Positions 26,782 to 34,782 of a DNA stretch of 64,000 nt are shown piece by piece. The first letter of the stretch is position 1. Each line of letters opens with the position of its first letter. Location of the stretch: positions 3,505,001 to 3,569,000 of the forward strand of contig NZ_CP137557.1 of assembly GCF_019249655.2 (NCBI RefSeq). Reading direction: 5' to 3'. Source of the stretch: Segatella copri (GTDB lineage: Bacteria; Bacteroidota; Bacteroidia; Bacteroidales; Bacteroidaceae). Under the pieces are notes generated by a model. It was not told the origin of the DNA. It did not search any database and saw only the letters and a program-made list of their open reading frames with translations. The translations under genes and the position numbers were made by a program.

Positions 26782-26964
26782 TTATGGTTTCTTCACAGAT
26801 GTAGAATCGGAGGTTTGGGTTGTTTTAGTTGTGTCTCCACAGCTACAGTGATGACCGTTGGTACCAACTATTTTGATGGCATTACCACCAACAATAGCAT
26901 CCAATTCAACAGGAGCAAGTTCCTCCATAGGAAGAACCTCATTAAAACTAAGTTTCTTTTCCAT
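26782..26964 (-). CDS. RiPP precursor peptide, double-glycine leader
   Basis: 60 aa. Leader 1-27 (starts MEKKLSFNEVLPMEELAPVE) ends LDAIVGG, the C39 cleavage signature, with conserved hydrophobic positions before it. The predicted core, residues 28-60, has C40-S41-C42 next to HH and G43, then a Thr/Ser-rich tail (TTKTTQTSDSTS) and a Lys-Lys-Pro end. The cysteines and hydroxylated residues are plausible sites for radical SAM cross-links of the sactipeptide or ranthipeptide kind, but chemistry cannot be read from sequence. First gene of the operon running to 20238. Confidence 0.88.
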   Translation of the reverse strand: MEKKLSFNEVLPMEELAPVELDAIVGGNAIKIVGTNGHHCSCGDTTKTTQTSDSTSVKKP

Positions 26965-27145
26965 TGTCTGTTTCCTTTCTTTAAAAAATCTACTAATGTT
27001 TTAAATCTTGGAATCTAACGTTTCTTGGAAAGTATACGCCTTTTTACCCAGACGGGGCTGTATCAACCTTGCGCAAAGGTTATTGGAACAATTGCACCAA
27101 AACGAAAGCAAACTGCAATTATTTGCCTCATTTTGTATTCCGAGT

Positions 27146-27154
27146 GCAAAGGTA
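27146..27154 (-). promoter_or_regulatory. Promoter of the RiPP operon
   Basis: TACCTTTGC on the minus strand with CTTTG at 27171-27175 upstream. The leader from here to the precursor ATG is about 180 bases and holds no other gene; a role in control is possible. Confidence 0.6.
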
Positions 27155-27257
27155 TGAAGATTTTTTGAAACAAAGTAATTTTCAGAGAATATTTAAACTA
27201 CATTAAACTATGTTGTACGTGATTATACTTTGCATAATAATACAAAAAATAACGTTT

Positions 27258-28049
27258 TCATTTACTTTTATTACTGTTTATCTGCATTTTTATCCTATTT
27301 GATTCATCAATAAGTTGTCTTGCTATACTATCTTTATATGATGCTACCTCAACCATTTTATGATGTTGATAGACAGAATCTTCATAAACATCAACTCTGG
27401 TTCTGAGCTTGTATATCACATCTTCATCTCGTTGCACATTGAAATACTTTTCGATGTAGCGAATATTCGGGTCATCAGATGGAAGCACCATCTTCAATGC
27501 CCGATACTTCAAGTCTGCCTCCTCCCAATCTTGATGCTCTCGCCATTGGGTGAGATTGCCCCAAATGGAGAGGATAAGAGACAGAGCCAAGCTACCGATG
27601 AAAAGAAGAACATTCTTTGAGGTTGGCTCGAAGCGATGGGTTACAACCTTCTTTTGAGGTGATTTGTTCATTACTTCAAGTTTATCTTGCAATGCCTTTG
27701 AGGAAATATCATTCCCTTGTCTCATCTGCTTGACTGCATCAACCAAGAACTTGCTTCGCTGCTCATTTTTGCCAAGTTCAACCTTAATAAGGTCAGCAAA
27801 AACGATAATGGCATCTCTTAATTTGGATATTTTACCTCTGACTTCCTCTTCTTTGATAAACATCGCATTGATTGACTTATCCAACTTGGTTATGTCATTA
27901 CTTGCAGGAACGGTTTCCGCTCCTGCGTTCTTTGTGGAGGCAGAAAGTTCATCAACTTTCTGCTCCAATCTCTCAACTGTGCCGTAGATGGCTTCCAATA
28001 GTTCTTCTTTCATGTTCGATTCTATTTTTAAGTTTGTAACTTGCATCAA
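27258..28049 (-). CDS. Coiled-coil single-pass membrane protein of the mobilisation module (L)
   Basis: 263 aa. N-terminal coiled coil (MKEELLEAIYGTVERLEQKVDELSAS), a membrane helix near residues 150-168 (VLLFIGSLALSLILSIWG), and a C-terminal charged helix. Its start overlaps the relaxase stop (ATGA), so it belongs to the mob operon. The counterpart at 39728-40519 is nearly identical at the N-terminus and membrane part, but the middle (residues 55-130) and last 60 residues are diverged. Function unknown; it might tether the relaxosome to a coupling protein of a helper element. Confidence 0.75.
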   Translation of the reverse strand: MMQVTNLKIESNMKEELLEAIYGTVERLEQKVDELSASTKNAGAETVPASNDITKLDKSINAMFIKEEEVRGKISKLRDAIIVFADLIKVELGKNEQRSKFLVDAVKQMRQGNDISSKALQDKLEVMNKSPQKKVVTHRFEPTSKNVLLFIGSLALSLILSIWGNLTQWREHQDWEEADLKYRALKMVLPSDDPNIRYIEKYFNVQRDEDVIYKLRTRVDVYEDSVYQHHKMVEVASYKDSIARQLIDESNRIKMQINSNKSK

Positions 28050-28996
28050 AGGCTGAAGCCTTTTCTGCGTTTTCTCTTTTTCTTCTTGGCGGATTCTTCC
28101 TCTGGGAATGGCTCATAAGTTTGGGCATTAGACGGAGCGAACAAGCCGATGGAAGAAATACCACTCCAAGGGTCTTGGGTATGTTCTGCCGTTGGTTGAG
28201 TCTGTTCTACTTGGTGACAACTTGGTTGTCCTCCCTGCATAGATTCGGCTCTTGGCGATACACGATTATACTCTGTGCCAAGTCTTGCATCCAACTTGCC
28301 AAAGCTGCATTCTCTGCAAATCTGCGTACCCTTGAAACTATATCCGTCCTTGCAGAATCGGATGCCTTGCACCTTGGTTCGCTCCTTGTCCTTATAGACT
28401 AACTCCAAGAGAACACCTCGCTTTGCAAGTTCATTCTTGAACTTCTGCCAACTATCAGCGCCTTTCAAGGTATCCTTGACTGCATTGTGAATCTCGTATT
28501 TTGCACGCTCTACATTGCGCAATTTGCGAGTGTTAGTCTTGCTCTTGTCCGTTCCGTAAGTCAATCCATACTTGGATTTTAGAGCCTTGGTCACTTGCTC
28601 ATTACGCCTGTAATCGTGGGCGTCTGATATGAGTTTGCCCTCATTGTTGATGCGGTTATACACGATATGACAATGTGGATTGTCCGTGTTGTGATGCCTT
28701 ACGATAATGAATTGGGTATCGTTGATACCCATCATTTGCATGTATTCAAGGGCTATCTTAGCCATGAAATCATCCGTCAAACGTGGTTTGTCCTCGGGCT
28801 TGAAACTGAGTGCAATGTGTCCCACAGGCTTCTTAATCCTTGGATTTAGTTGCCTTTGTAGCTCGAAACTTTGCGCTATCTCGGCATTCGTGCCGAGTAA
28901 CACACCATCCGAGGCGATGATTTTCGCCTCATCCTTGCCTGTAACATAGCGGATGCAACCACCAAATGAGCTGCCCTTCTTTAGCTTGCCTATCAT
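28046..28996 (-). CDS. Relaxase, MobA/VirD2-type (L)
   Basis: 316 aa. Relaxase/mobilisation nuclease that nicks oriT. Near the N-terminus GGCIRYVTGKDEA supplies the tyrosine region. The metal-binding motif is RHHNTDNPHCHIVYNR (H101, H102, H108, H110), as in MOBP enzymes of Bacteroides mobilisable elements. The C-terminal tail is variable and ends with a Lys/Arg run. Overlaps mobC by 4 bases. Confidence 0.9.
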   Translation of the reverse strand: MIGKLKKGSSFGGCIRYVTGKDEAKIIASDGVLLGTNAEIAQSFELQRQLNPRIKKPVGHIALSFKPEDKPRLTDDFMAKIALEYMQMMGINDTQFIIVRHHNTDNPHCHIVYNRINNEGKLISDAHDYRRNEQVTKALKSKYGLTYGTDKSKTNTRKLRNVERAKYEIHNAVKDTLKGADSWQKFKNELAKRGVLLELVYKDKERTKVQGIRFCKDGYSFKGTQICRECSFGKLDARLGTEYNRVSPRAESMQGGQPSCHQVEQTQPTAEHTQDPWSGISSIGLFAPSNAQTYEPFPEEESAKKKKRKRRKGFSL

Positions 28997-29406
28997 GTGG
29001 TATCCTCCTTTCTGCCCATACTGCTTGGCTTCGGTTTATAACTTGCTTGGCGATACTCGCCAAGGATTTCTTTCAATCTTCTCAACAAGTCCACCACATA
29101 TACATGGGTCTCATGGAAACCTCTCTGATGCGACAGCTTGGTAAGTTGGTTGAGGTTGTTTGCCATACCGATGAGGTTCTTAGCGATGGCTACTGTCTCT
29201 GCGTTGTATCCGCTGACCACCTCGCCGTTCAAGGCGGACTCACGGATGTATTCCGCCAACTTGCGGTTGGCTTTTCTCGCCCTCAGCCTCAATGCCTCTT
29301 AGCTTGGCTTCGAGAACTTCACCGTGACAGACTTCGACAACTTGCGAACCCTGCCTGTGGGCGGTCTTCCGCCCTTTCTCCTGTTCTGTTCCTGCATGCT
29401 TGTCAT
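28993..29406 (-). pseudogene. MobC-like relaxosome protein with nonsense codon (L)
   Basis: The same 137-codon gene as at 38371-38784, but codon 36 is TAA (29299-29301) where the intact copy has TAC (Tyr). A possible restart at TTG 29292 would give a 99-aa product (LRLRARKANRKLAEYIRESA...) lacking the N-terminal basic arm. MobC proteins help the relaxase open oriT, so element L may be mobilisation-impaired or depend on the R copy in trans. Confidence 0.85.
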
Positions 29407-29479
29407 TCGATATACTGTTTACAGTTGGTACACTCACTTTCTGCGACCGTCGGGAGCAAAATTCCTCCGCCCTCATGGT

Positions 29480-29521
29480 GGAGCGAGGCGTTTTGGGGTT
29501 CCCAAAACATAACCTCGCTCC
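29480..29521. other. Candidate oriT hairpin (L)
   Basis: Arms GGAGCGAGG (29480-29488) and CCTCGCTCC (29513-29521) enclose a second stem GTTTTGGG/CCCAAAAC. A short AAGGTC/GACCTT dyad lies beside it. Conserved at the same place, between DUF3408 and mobC, in all three element copies. Confidence 0.6.
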
Positions 29522-29590
29522 CTCTCAGAACACGTTAGTTGGAACTACTGCCTTTCAGCTATCCACGTCCAAGGTCGCAGACCTTAATTC

Positions 29591-30070
29591 TCACAATTTG
29601 CGCCAAGCCTCGAAGTCCTCTTCATAAAGGCTTAGGTGGTGGCGCACGATGTTCTCGATGATGCCCGATACGCTCATGCGTCTCCCTCCGAGGATGCGGA
29701 CGACACGATCAAGACGGTCTCGTACATCGGAACTGACGAAGACTGGCTTGCGGTCGTCAATCCTTGGAACTTGGAGGAAGGTCTGCTGATACTCCTCCAG
29801 TGTTGCCTTGCGCTGCTTGCCACTGATGCGCTTCTGCGGATTCGGTGGCGATTGAACCTCGTTCGTCAGCTCGTCCTCCATGTTGGAGGTTGTTGCAGCC
29901 ACATTCTCTGTCACAACTTCTAAATCGGAGTTCTCCACCTCTTCAAAGAAAGAGCTATGTTTTTGGGCATAGTCTTTACCATAAGTGGATGGTTGAAGCG
30001 AAGCCATCACCTCCTGTGTCATTTTTTCCTGCTGTTCAGGAAACATTTTCGTTTCTTTTGTTCTTGCCAT
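29591..30070 (-). CDS. DUF3408 protein (L)
   Basis: 159 aa. The C-terminal half (PPNPQKRISGKQRKATLEEY to the end FEAWRKL) matches the DUF3408 family found beside mobilisation genes in Bacteroides elements, and holds a ribbon-helix-helix-like segment RRMSVSGIIENIVRHHLSLY. It is nearly identical to the R copy there, whereas the N-terminal 75 residues differ strongly. Likely binds oriT-proximal DNA or regulates the mob operon. Confidence 0.85.
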   Translation of the reverse strand: MARTKETKMFPEQQEKMTQEVMASLQPSTYGKDYAQKHSSFFEEVENSDLEVVTENVAATTSNMEDELTNEVQSPPNPQKRISGKQRKATLEEYQQTFLQVPRIDDRKPVFVSSDVRDRLDRVVRILGGRRMSVSGIIENIVRHHLSLYEEDFEAWRKL

Positions 30071-30466
30071 AGCTTAACTTGTTTAAATTGTTGGTATAGT
30101 GGTCACGGTATGCACCATTGACCGATTGTCGGCTGCAAAGTAAGTATACTGAGTGCTGCCATGCAACTGATTGGGTGTAACGTGGCAATTTAGTTGTGGC
30201 TTGCTTGTGGGTGAATGAGAACAGCTGTGATAACTTCAACGTATTTCTCAACTCATCATTGTTCATGTATTCGTTGCAGTCGTGCAAGTTTTTCTTGTTG
30301 TTTTTGGCGTTGAAGTCGGCAAACCCCGGCAACATACTGCCACAGAAATTGAAAACGCTTGTTTTTAGATTGCCGTGCCTTATCTTTGCACTCACAAGCG
30401 TGGAGCACAGCATATGCGTGAGCTTTGCGACATATAACATAGTATTAACTTAGAAAAAAGAAAAGT
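30071..30466. promoter_or_regulatory. Divergent control region of mob and HTH genes (L)
   Basis: About 395 bases without a gene, matched by the inverted copy 37307-37703. On the plus strand TATCTTTGC at 30381-30389 fits a promoter for the HTH gene at 30467; a minus-strand TTACTTTGC near 30133-30141 could serve DUF3408. Confidence 0.5.
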
Positions 30467-30778
30467 ATGGGATTCATCGTATTCGAGGAAGAGGCATTCA
30501 ACTATCTTGATGCCCAGTTGGAGAACTTCGTGAAGCGCATGGACAGAATCCGTGAGCGCAGTGAGGACAAGACCATGAACAAGTGGCTCGACACGCAGGA
30601 CGTGTGTCAGACGCTCAACATCTGCCCACGGACAGTGCAGACGCTTCGGGACAACGGAACTTTGGCTTATACGCAAATCAGCCACAAGACCTACTACAAG
30701 CCGGAGGACGTGATGGCTATCGTAGCAGTAGTGGAGGACAGGAAAAAGGACATGCGCTTTCGCAAGTGCACAGGTTAG
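30467..30778 (+). CDS. HTH excisionase-type DNA-binding protein a (L)
   Basis: 103 aa. An N-terminal helical part (residues 1-38) precedes a MerR/excisionase-like winged helix: WLDTQDVCQTLNICPRTVQTLRDNGTLAYTQISHKTYYKPEDV. Typical of small regulators next to integrases in Bacteroides elements, acting as directionality factor or as activator. Two residues differ from the R copy (36995-37306). Confidence 0.85.
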   Translation: MGFIVFEEEAFNYLDAQLENFVKRMDRIRERSEDKTMNKWLDTQDVCQTLNICPRTVQTLRDNGTLAYTQISHKTYYKPEDVMAIVAVVEDRKKDMRFRKCTG

Positions 30779-30860
30779 GCTGTCAATATACAACAGCCAC
30801 TTAATCCAAAGCAGCAAGTAAACCGAGTAACGTAAGTATCAACAATAAAACGAGACAACT

Positions 30861-31169
30861 ATGAGCAATGAAGTAATGACAAGAAACAGCGAGTGGATGA
30901 ACCACATCGTGAACCACCTCAACCGAATGGTTGACAATTTTGAACGTGCCGTGATGAACTACCGCCCCATGCTTGACGGTGAGCGCTTCATGACGGACAA
31001 GGAGCTTTGTGCCAGGCTGCAACTGAGCCGAAGAACCCTGCAGGACTACCGAAACAACGGTGTCATCCCGTATATCCAGCTTGGCGGAAAGATACTCTAC
31101 CGCGAGTCCGACATTCAGAAGATTCTGATGGCTAACTATCGTGAAGCGTACAGAATGAAAGGTGTGTAG
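30861..31169 (+). CDS. HTH excisionase-type DNA-binding protein b (L)
   Basis: 102 aa, a paralogue of the preceding gene. HTH region FMTDKELCARLQLSRRTLQDYRNNGVIPYIQLGGKILYRESDIQKIL; helical N-terminus. The spacing of 82 bases to gene a suggests one transcript. It ends at the strong hairpin at 31204-31250, convergent with the RhuM-like gene. The R copy at 36604-36912 differs only at the C-terminus and one residue. Confidence 0.85.
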   Translation: MSNEVMTRNSEWMNHIVNHLNRMVDNFERAVMNYRPMLDGERFMTDKELCARLQLSRRTLQDYRNNGVIPYIQLGGKILYRESDIQKILMANYREAYRMKGV

Positions 31170-31203
31170 GAGAATGTCCTTGATGAGTGTGTGAAATGAA
31201 CAA

Positions 31204-31250
31204 GGCGACAACGTATAACTTACCGAGTGTGGCTGTTATAGGTTGTCGCC
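31204..31250. terminator. Bidirectional hairpin terminator (L)
   Basis: GGCGACAAC (31204-31212) pairs with GTTGTCGCC (31242-31250), and TATAAC with GTTATA inside. Lies between converging genes. Confidence 0.75.
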
Positions 31251-31310
31251 TCGTTTTATTGGCTATACCGAGTTGTTCGTGTTTGCCGGGTATCATTTGT
31301 GTTACCTGTA

Positions 31311-31391
31311 TAAATCTAATACCATGCTAAAACACACTGCGGTGGTTCGCCCAAGTGGCTGGAGGCGCAAAGCCTCCAAGGAACGTTGCTT
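31311..31391 (-). repeat. Element repeat with GGAGGC hairpin, copy 2
   Basis: Reverse-complement copy of the block at 711-812 and 36377-36472, with the TGGAGGC/GCCTCCA stem. Confidence 0.75.
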
Positions 31392-31401
31392 TATGGCAGG
31401 T

Positions 31402-31764
31402 CTATGCCATTGCATTCTCTGTAAAGATACAGACCAGTTTGGTGCGGCTTGTCTGTCTGCCGATGACGGACTGCATGATGAACTCCCGAAAGGCTCTGCT
31501 CTCAATGCTGTCAATACGGAAGGCTACCGCAATGACGAGTTCAAGGCTATACACATCATAGCTGATGCGGTCGTTCTTCCTGACATGACGACGCACACCC
31601 TGCTCTTTCAGAATGCCGTCCTTGAATACAGCCTTGACAGCCTTGCGCACATAGCAGCCGAACACATTATACATGTCGGCAATCTCCTGCATGGTCATCC
31701 ATACAGTATCGGTCGGCATGGATACCGTTCCGCTCTCGCTGATAGTTATAACTCCTCTGTTCAT
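31402..31764 (-). CDS. RhuM-like protein (L)
   Basis: 120 aa. The pattern TVWMTMQEIADMYNVFGCYV then VKAVFKDGIL and LVIAVAFRIDSIESRAFREF follows the N-terminal domain of RhuM-family proteins. It overlaps the integrase stop by 4 bases. The amino-acid sequence appears identical to the R copy (36003-36365), although the adjoining integrases are diverged. May modulate integration or transcription; no function proven. Confidence 0.75.
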   Translation of the reverse strand: MNRGVITISESGTVSMPTDTVWMTMQEIADMYNVFGCYVRKAVKAVFKDGILKEQGVRRHVRKNDRISYDVYSLELVIAVAFRIDSIESRAFREFIMQSVIGRQTSRTKLVCIFTENAMA

Positions 31765-32972
31765 TTTCCAATAGTTTTTTCGTTCGATAATCTGTTCCTT
31801 TCTCGCTTGGCAATAAGCTTATCCATGTCATTTGAAATCTTCTGCTCCGTCACCTGCGCATAGACCTGTGTGCTTGTGATGTCTGCGTGTCCCATCATCT
31901 TGGCTATGCTGCCGATGGGAATGTCCTCGTTGAGCATCAAGACTCCGAATGTATGGCGGCTGGCGTGGAATCCCAACTTATTGCTTATGCCAAGTACCAT
32001 TCCAAGGGTATGCACATCAAGATAGATGTCTTTCTTCTCACCCAGTGGAAAAACAGGCTTGCTGTCGTCCGTGGTATTGTAGAGCGAAAGAATCTTCTCG
32101 GCTATCGGATGGAGTGGCACGAAGAACTCCACTCCTGTCTTCTCTCTTTCCTTGCGGATGAACTTCCTACCATAGGAGTTCTCACTGATATGGTGAGGGT
32201 ACAGTTTCTTTACATCTATATAGGATAAGGAGGTGAGCGAGGCAAAAATGAAACATCTGCGTGCAAGCTCCGTTCGCTCGTCAGCCATCGGGGTAGAGAG
32301 CATCTTGATGAAGTCTGCCTTGCTGATATGGGTCATCTTCGGGGCTGCCTTCTTCTCATACCCTATCTTGGCTATGGGATTGAAGCGGATAATGCTCCTG
32401 TCCACTGCCTTGTACATCAACATGTTCAGCCAGAGAAGGCAATGGTTCACGTAGCTGTCGATACGTCCCTGGTCTCGTTTCAGGAACAGCTTGTATTCCT
32501 CCCCGAAATTCTCGTCTATGTCCTCAAAGGCGATGTCGTCCTTATCCAACGAATGGACAAAGGCTCTCAGGTTCTTCTGCCATGTCCGCTTGTGCAGAAA
32601 GGTTTGTCTGGCTTTTGAGGTTCGATACCATTCCACGATGGTATCACCAAAGTTCAGCAAGAACCTTCCTGTCGTGTCCTTGTCCTTCAACACAGCCTTC
32701 AGCATTTCCACGGTGATGATGCCATTGGTGGTAAGAAGTGAGTTGTATTTATCCTTGACCTCAGCAAGGAAACTTGCCAATCGTCCGTTGTCCCTTGCGT
32801 TCCGTACCTCTCCCTTCTTGGCGTTCCACTCCTGTGGGGTACAGGATATGCCTGTGGAAATGGCTGCACTTTTGCCGTCAACGGTGATGCGGCAAAGTAT
32901 GTTGGCTGTTCCGTCTGCCTTCACCTTCAGTCTGTTGATGTAAGGCAAAATTGAAAATGTACTTCTGCTCAT
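31761..32972 (-). CDS. Tyrosine recombinase int2 (L)
   Basis: 403 aa from MSRSTFSILPYINRLKVKAD at 32972; upstream in-frame sequence is intergenic. The order is an arm-binding-like N-terminal domain, a core-binding SAM-like domain (about 105-200), and a catalytic domain with the arginine region ARRCFIFASLTSLSYIDV, HASRHTFG (H-x-x-R) and the tyrosine in STQVYAQV. Roughly half the residues match int2 of R (34783-36006). Overlaps the RhuM-like gene. Confidence 0.9.
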   Translation of the reverse strand: MSRSTFSILPYINRLKVKADGTANILCRITVDGKSAAISTGISCTPQEWNAKKGEVRNARDNGRLASFLAEVKDKYNSLLTTNGIITVEMLKAVLKDKDTTGRFLLNFGDTIVEWYRTSKARQTFLHKRTWQKNLRAFVHSLDKDDIAFEDIDENFGEEYKLFLKRDQGRIDSYVNHCLLWLNMLMYKAVDRSIIRFNPIAKIGYEKKAAPKMTHISKADFIKMLSTPMADERTELARRCFIFASLTSLSYIDVKKLYPHHISENSYGRKFIRKEREKTGVEFFVPLHPIAEKILSLYNTTDDSKPVFPLGEKKDIYLDVHTLGMVLGISNKLGFHASRHTFGVLMLNEDIPIGSIAKMMGHADITSTQVYAQVTEQKISNDMDKLIAKRERNRLSNEKTIGK

Positions 32973-33036
32973 AGTTGTTGTCCTTATAATATAATAATGT
33001 AGTTGAAACTGTAAAAAGAAAAGTTGAAAGCCCTGT

Positions 33037-33232
33037 TCATAATGCGAGAATAAAGTCCTTCTCGGTTGCAGCGATGAACTTGTCCATGTCCTCAAACAGC
33101 TTCTTTTGGGTTACTCTCGCATACCGCTGCGTCATCTTCACATCCTTGTGACCGAGCATCTTGCAGATGGTCTCCATCGGCACACCAGCCTCCAGCGTAA
33201 TGAGGCTGGCAAACGAGTGTCGTCTCATGTGC
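33037..33232 (-). pseudogene. C-terminal fragment of integrase int1 of element L
   Basis: The frame reads HMRRHSFASLITLEAG... through QRYARVTQKKLFEDMDKFIA to its stop. The 58 residues after H-S equal the missing tail of the truncated int1 at 53695-54765, whose H-S ends at residue 352, the same number as in the intact int1 of R. It holds the second catalytic arginine and the nucleophilic tyrosine. Separated from its N-terminal part by element R. Confidence 0.85.
33217..33231 (+). other. Left attachment site of element R
   Basis: GTGTCGTCTCATGTG compared with GTGACTCGCCACGTG at 53713-53727 gives GTG(W)CNNNNCA(Y)GTG. Conserved arms around a variable 4-base centre are reminiscent of CTnDOT-type crossover sites, which tolerate mismatched overlap (family knowledge). 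Confidence 0.5.
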
Positions 33233-33372
33233 ACAATTTAAGCAAAAGCAACGGAAAGTGAAGATGAGAGAAATGAACTGCAAGTGGTTGAGAATGAGCA
33301 ATATTTCATAATTCTGCCAATTGGCTGCAAAGCAAAGCCGAGCAGGATATTGAGTTATTTCAGTTACCAAAC
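33232..33372 (-). repeat. Int-proximal terminal sequence of element R
   Basis: In reverse complement it aligns with 54915-55052: GTAACTGAA, TCAATAT, GCTTTGC/GCTTTAT, GCTCATTCTCAAC/ACTCATTCCCAAC and a final GCTTT. So both integrase genes face the same kind of element end. No gene in 33235-33521. Confidence 0.7.
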
Positions 33373-33493
33373 CGTTAGCGGTCAGTTACCGAAACCAACA
33401 CTGCTAACGAGGTGAAAAACAAATAGTTTGTCACCAGTGTTTGTTGCACAGTTCTGCACAACTTTCAATGACAGAGAATGCTTACTGATTGAT

Positions 33494-33502
33494 TATTTTT
33501 GC
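33494..33502 (+). promoter_or_regulatory. -7 element of int1 (R)
   Basis: TATTTTTGC, 20 bases before the ATG at 33522. Confidence 0.55.
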
Positions 33503-33521
33503 AAACTAAAAAAGTAAGCAG

Positions 33522-34751
33522 ATGAAAGTTGAAAAATTCAAGGTGTTGCTCTACCTTAAAAAGAGCGGATTGGACAAGAACGGTAAGGCTCCCATCATGG
33601 GACGCATCACCCTCAACCGAACAATGGCGCAGTTCGGTTGCAAGTTGTCATGTACGCCAAAGTTATGGAATCCACGTGAGAGCAGACTTGACGGCAAGAG
33701 CAAGGAGGCTGTGGAAGTGAACGCCAAGATTGACAAGCTGTTGCTGGCAATAAATTCAGCCTACGAGTCACTTGTGGAGCACAAAACGGATTTTGACGCA
33801 AAGGCGATAAAGGATCTGTTTCAATGCAGTGCAGACACTCAGATGACCTTGTTGAAACAGCTTGACGCCATCATTGCGGACATTGAGTCAAGAATCGGCA
33901 TCGACTACAAGAAAGGCACGCTTCCAAACTACCAGTACACTCGCCTGACATTGGCATTGTTCGTCAAGAAGCGTTATGGAACTGACGATGTGGCATTCGG
34001 TGAGCTTGACGAGCAGTTTATCCGTGAGTACATGGACTTTTGCTTGGACCAGAGAGGTCTTGCACTTGATACAGTCCGCCACTATCTCGCCATCTTGAAG
34101 AAGACCTGCCGAATAGCTTTCAAGGCAGGACACTCCGAGCGTTATCATTTCATGCACTTCAAGCTACCTCAAAAGAAAGAGAATCCACCAAAGGCATTGA
34201 CACGTGAGGACTTCCTGAAAATTCGTAACCTCGAAATACCAGAGCGAAGAAAATCGTTGGCTTTGACCCGTGACCTTTTTCTTTTCGCCTGCTATACAGG
34301 CACGGCTTATGCCGATACGGTTTCCATCACGGAAGAAAACCTCTTTCGTGATGAGGAGGGCAGCCTTTGGCTTAAATACCACAGAAAGAAGAACAAGATG
34401 CTTGCACGTGTGAAGTTACTACCAGAGGCGCTTGCCATGTTGGAGAAATACAAAGACCCGACAAGACCTACTCTTTTACCGCCACAGGAATTTCGAGTGC
34501 TGAGAGGTAACATGAAAAGTCTCCGAGTACTATCTGGCATAAGTATGGATTTGGTCTATCATGTTGGACGGCACAGTTTCGCATCGCTCGTTACGCTCGA
34601 AGAAGGTGTTCCGATAGAGACTATCAGCAAAATGCTTGGTCACAGCAACATTCAGACCACGCAAATCTATGCACGTGTCACCCCGAAAAAGCTATTTGAG
34701 GATATGGACAAGTTCATCGAAGCCAACAAAGACTTCAAGTTTGTCCTGTAA
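33522..34751 (+). CDS. Tyrosine recombinase int1 (R)
   Basis: 409 aa, intact. N-terminus MKVEKFKVLLYLKKSGLDKN with the arm-type domain, core-binding domain about 105-205, and catalytic region with TRDLFLFACYTGTAYADTV (first Arg), HVGRHSFASL (H-x-x-R, about residue 347-352), LGHSN (H) and the tyrosine in TTQIYARV. Probably the recombinase that inserted R. 31 bases ahead of int2, suggesting one transcript. It shares the N-terminal block KNGKAPIMGRIT with the broken int1 of L. Confidence 0.93.
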   Translation: MKVEKFKVLLYLKKSGLDKNGKAPIMGRITLNRTMAQFGCKLSCTPKLWNPRESRLDGKSKEAVEVNAKIDKLLLAINSAYESLVEHKTDFDAKAIKDLFQCSADTQMTLLKQLDAIIADIESRIGIDYKKGTLPNYQYTRLTLALFVKKRYGTDDVAFGELDEQFIREYMDFCLDQRGLALDTVRHYLAILKKTCRIAFKAGHSERYHFMHFKLPQKKENPPKALTREDFLKIRNLEIPERRKSLALTRDLFLFACYTGTAYADTVSITEENLFRDEEGSLWLKYHRKKNKMLARVKLLPEALAMLEKYKDPTRPTLLPPQEFRVLRGNMKSLRVLSGISMDLVYHVGRHSFASLVTLEEGVPIETISKMLGHSNIQTTQIYARVTPKKLFEDMDKFIEANKDFKFVL

Positions 34752-34782
34752 TATTATCACAAAATAAGAAAGGAACATAACA

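Noticed and set aside
33234..33248. CAATTTAAGCAAAAG with CAATTAATAAAAG at 53692 as the attachment core of R
   Set aside because: Similarity is weak and AT-biased, and these words lie inside the element; the GTGWCNNNNCAYGTG pair better fits the break in int1.
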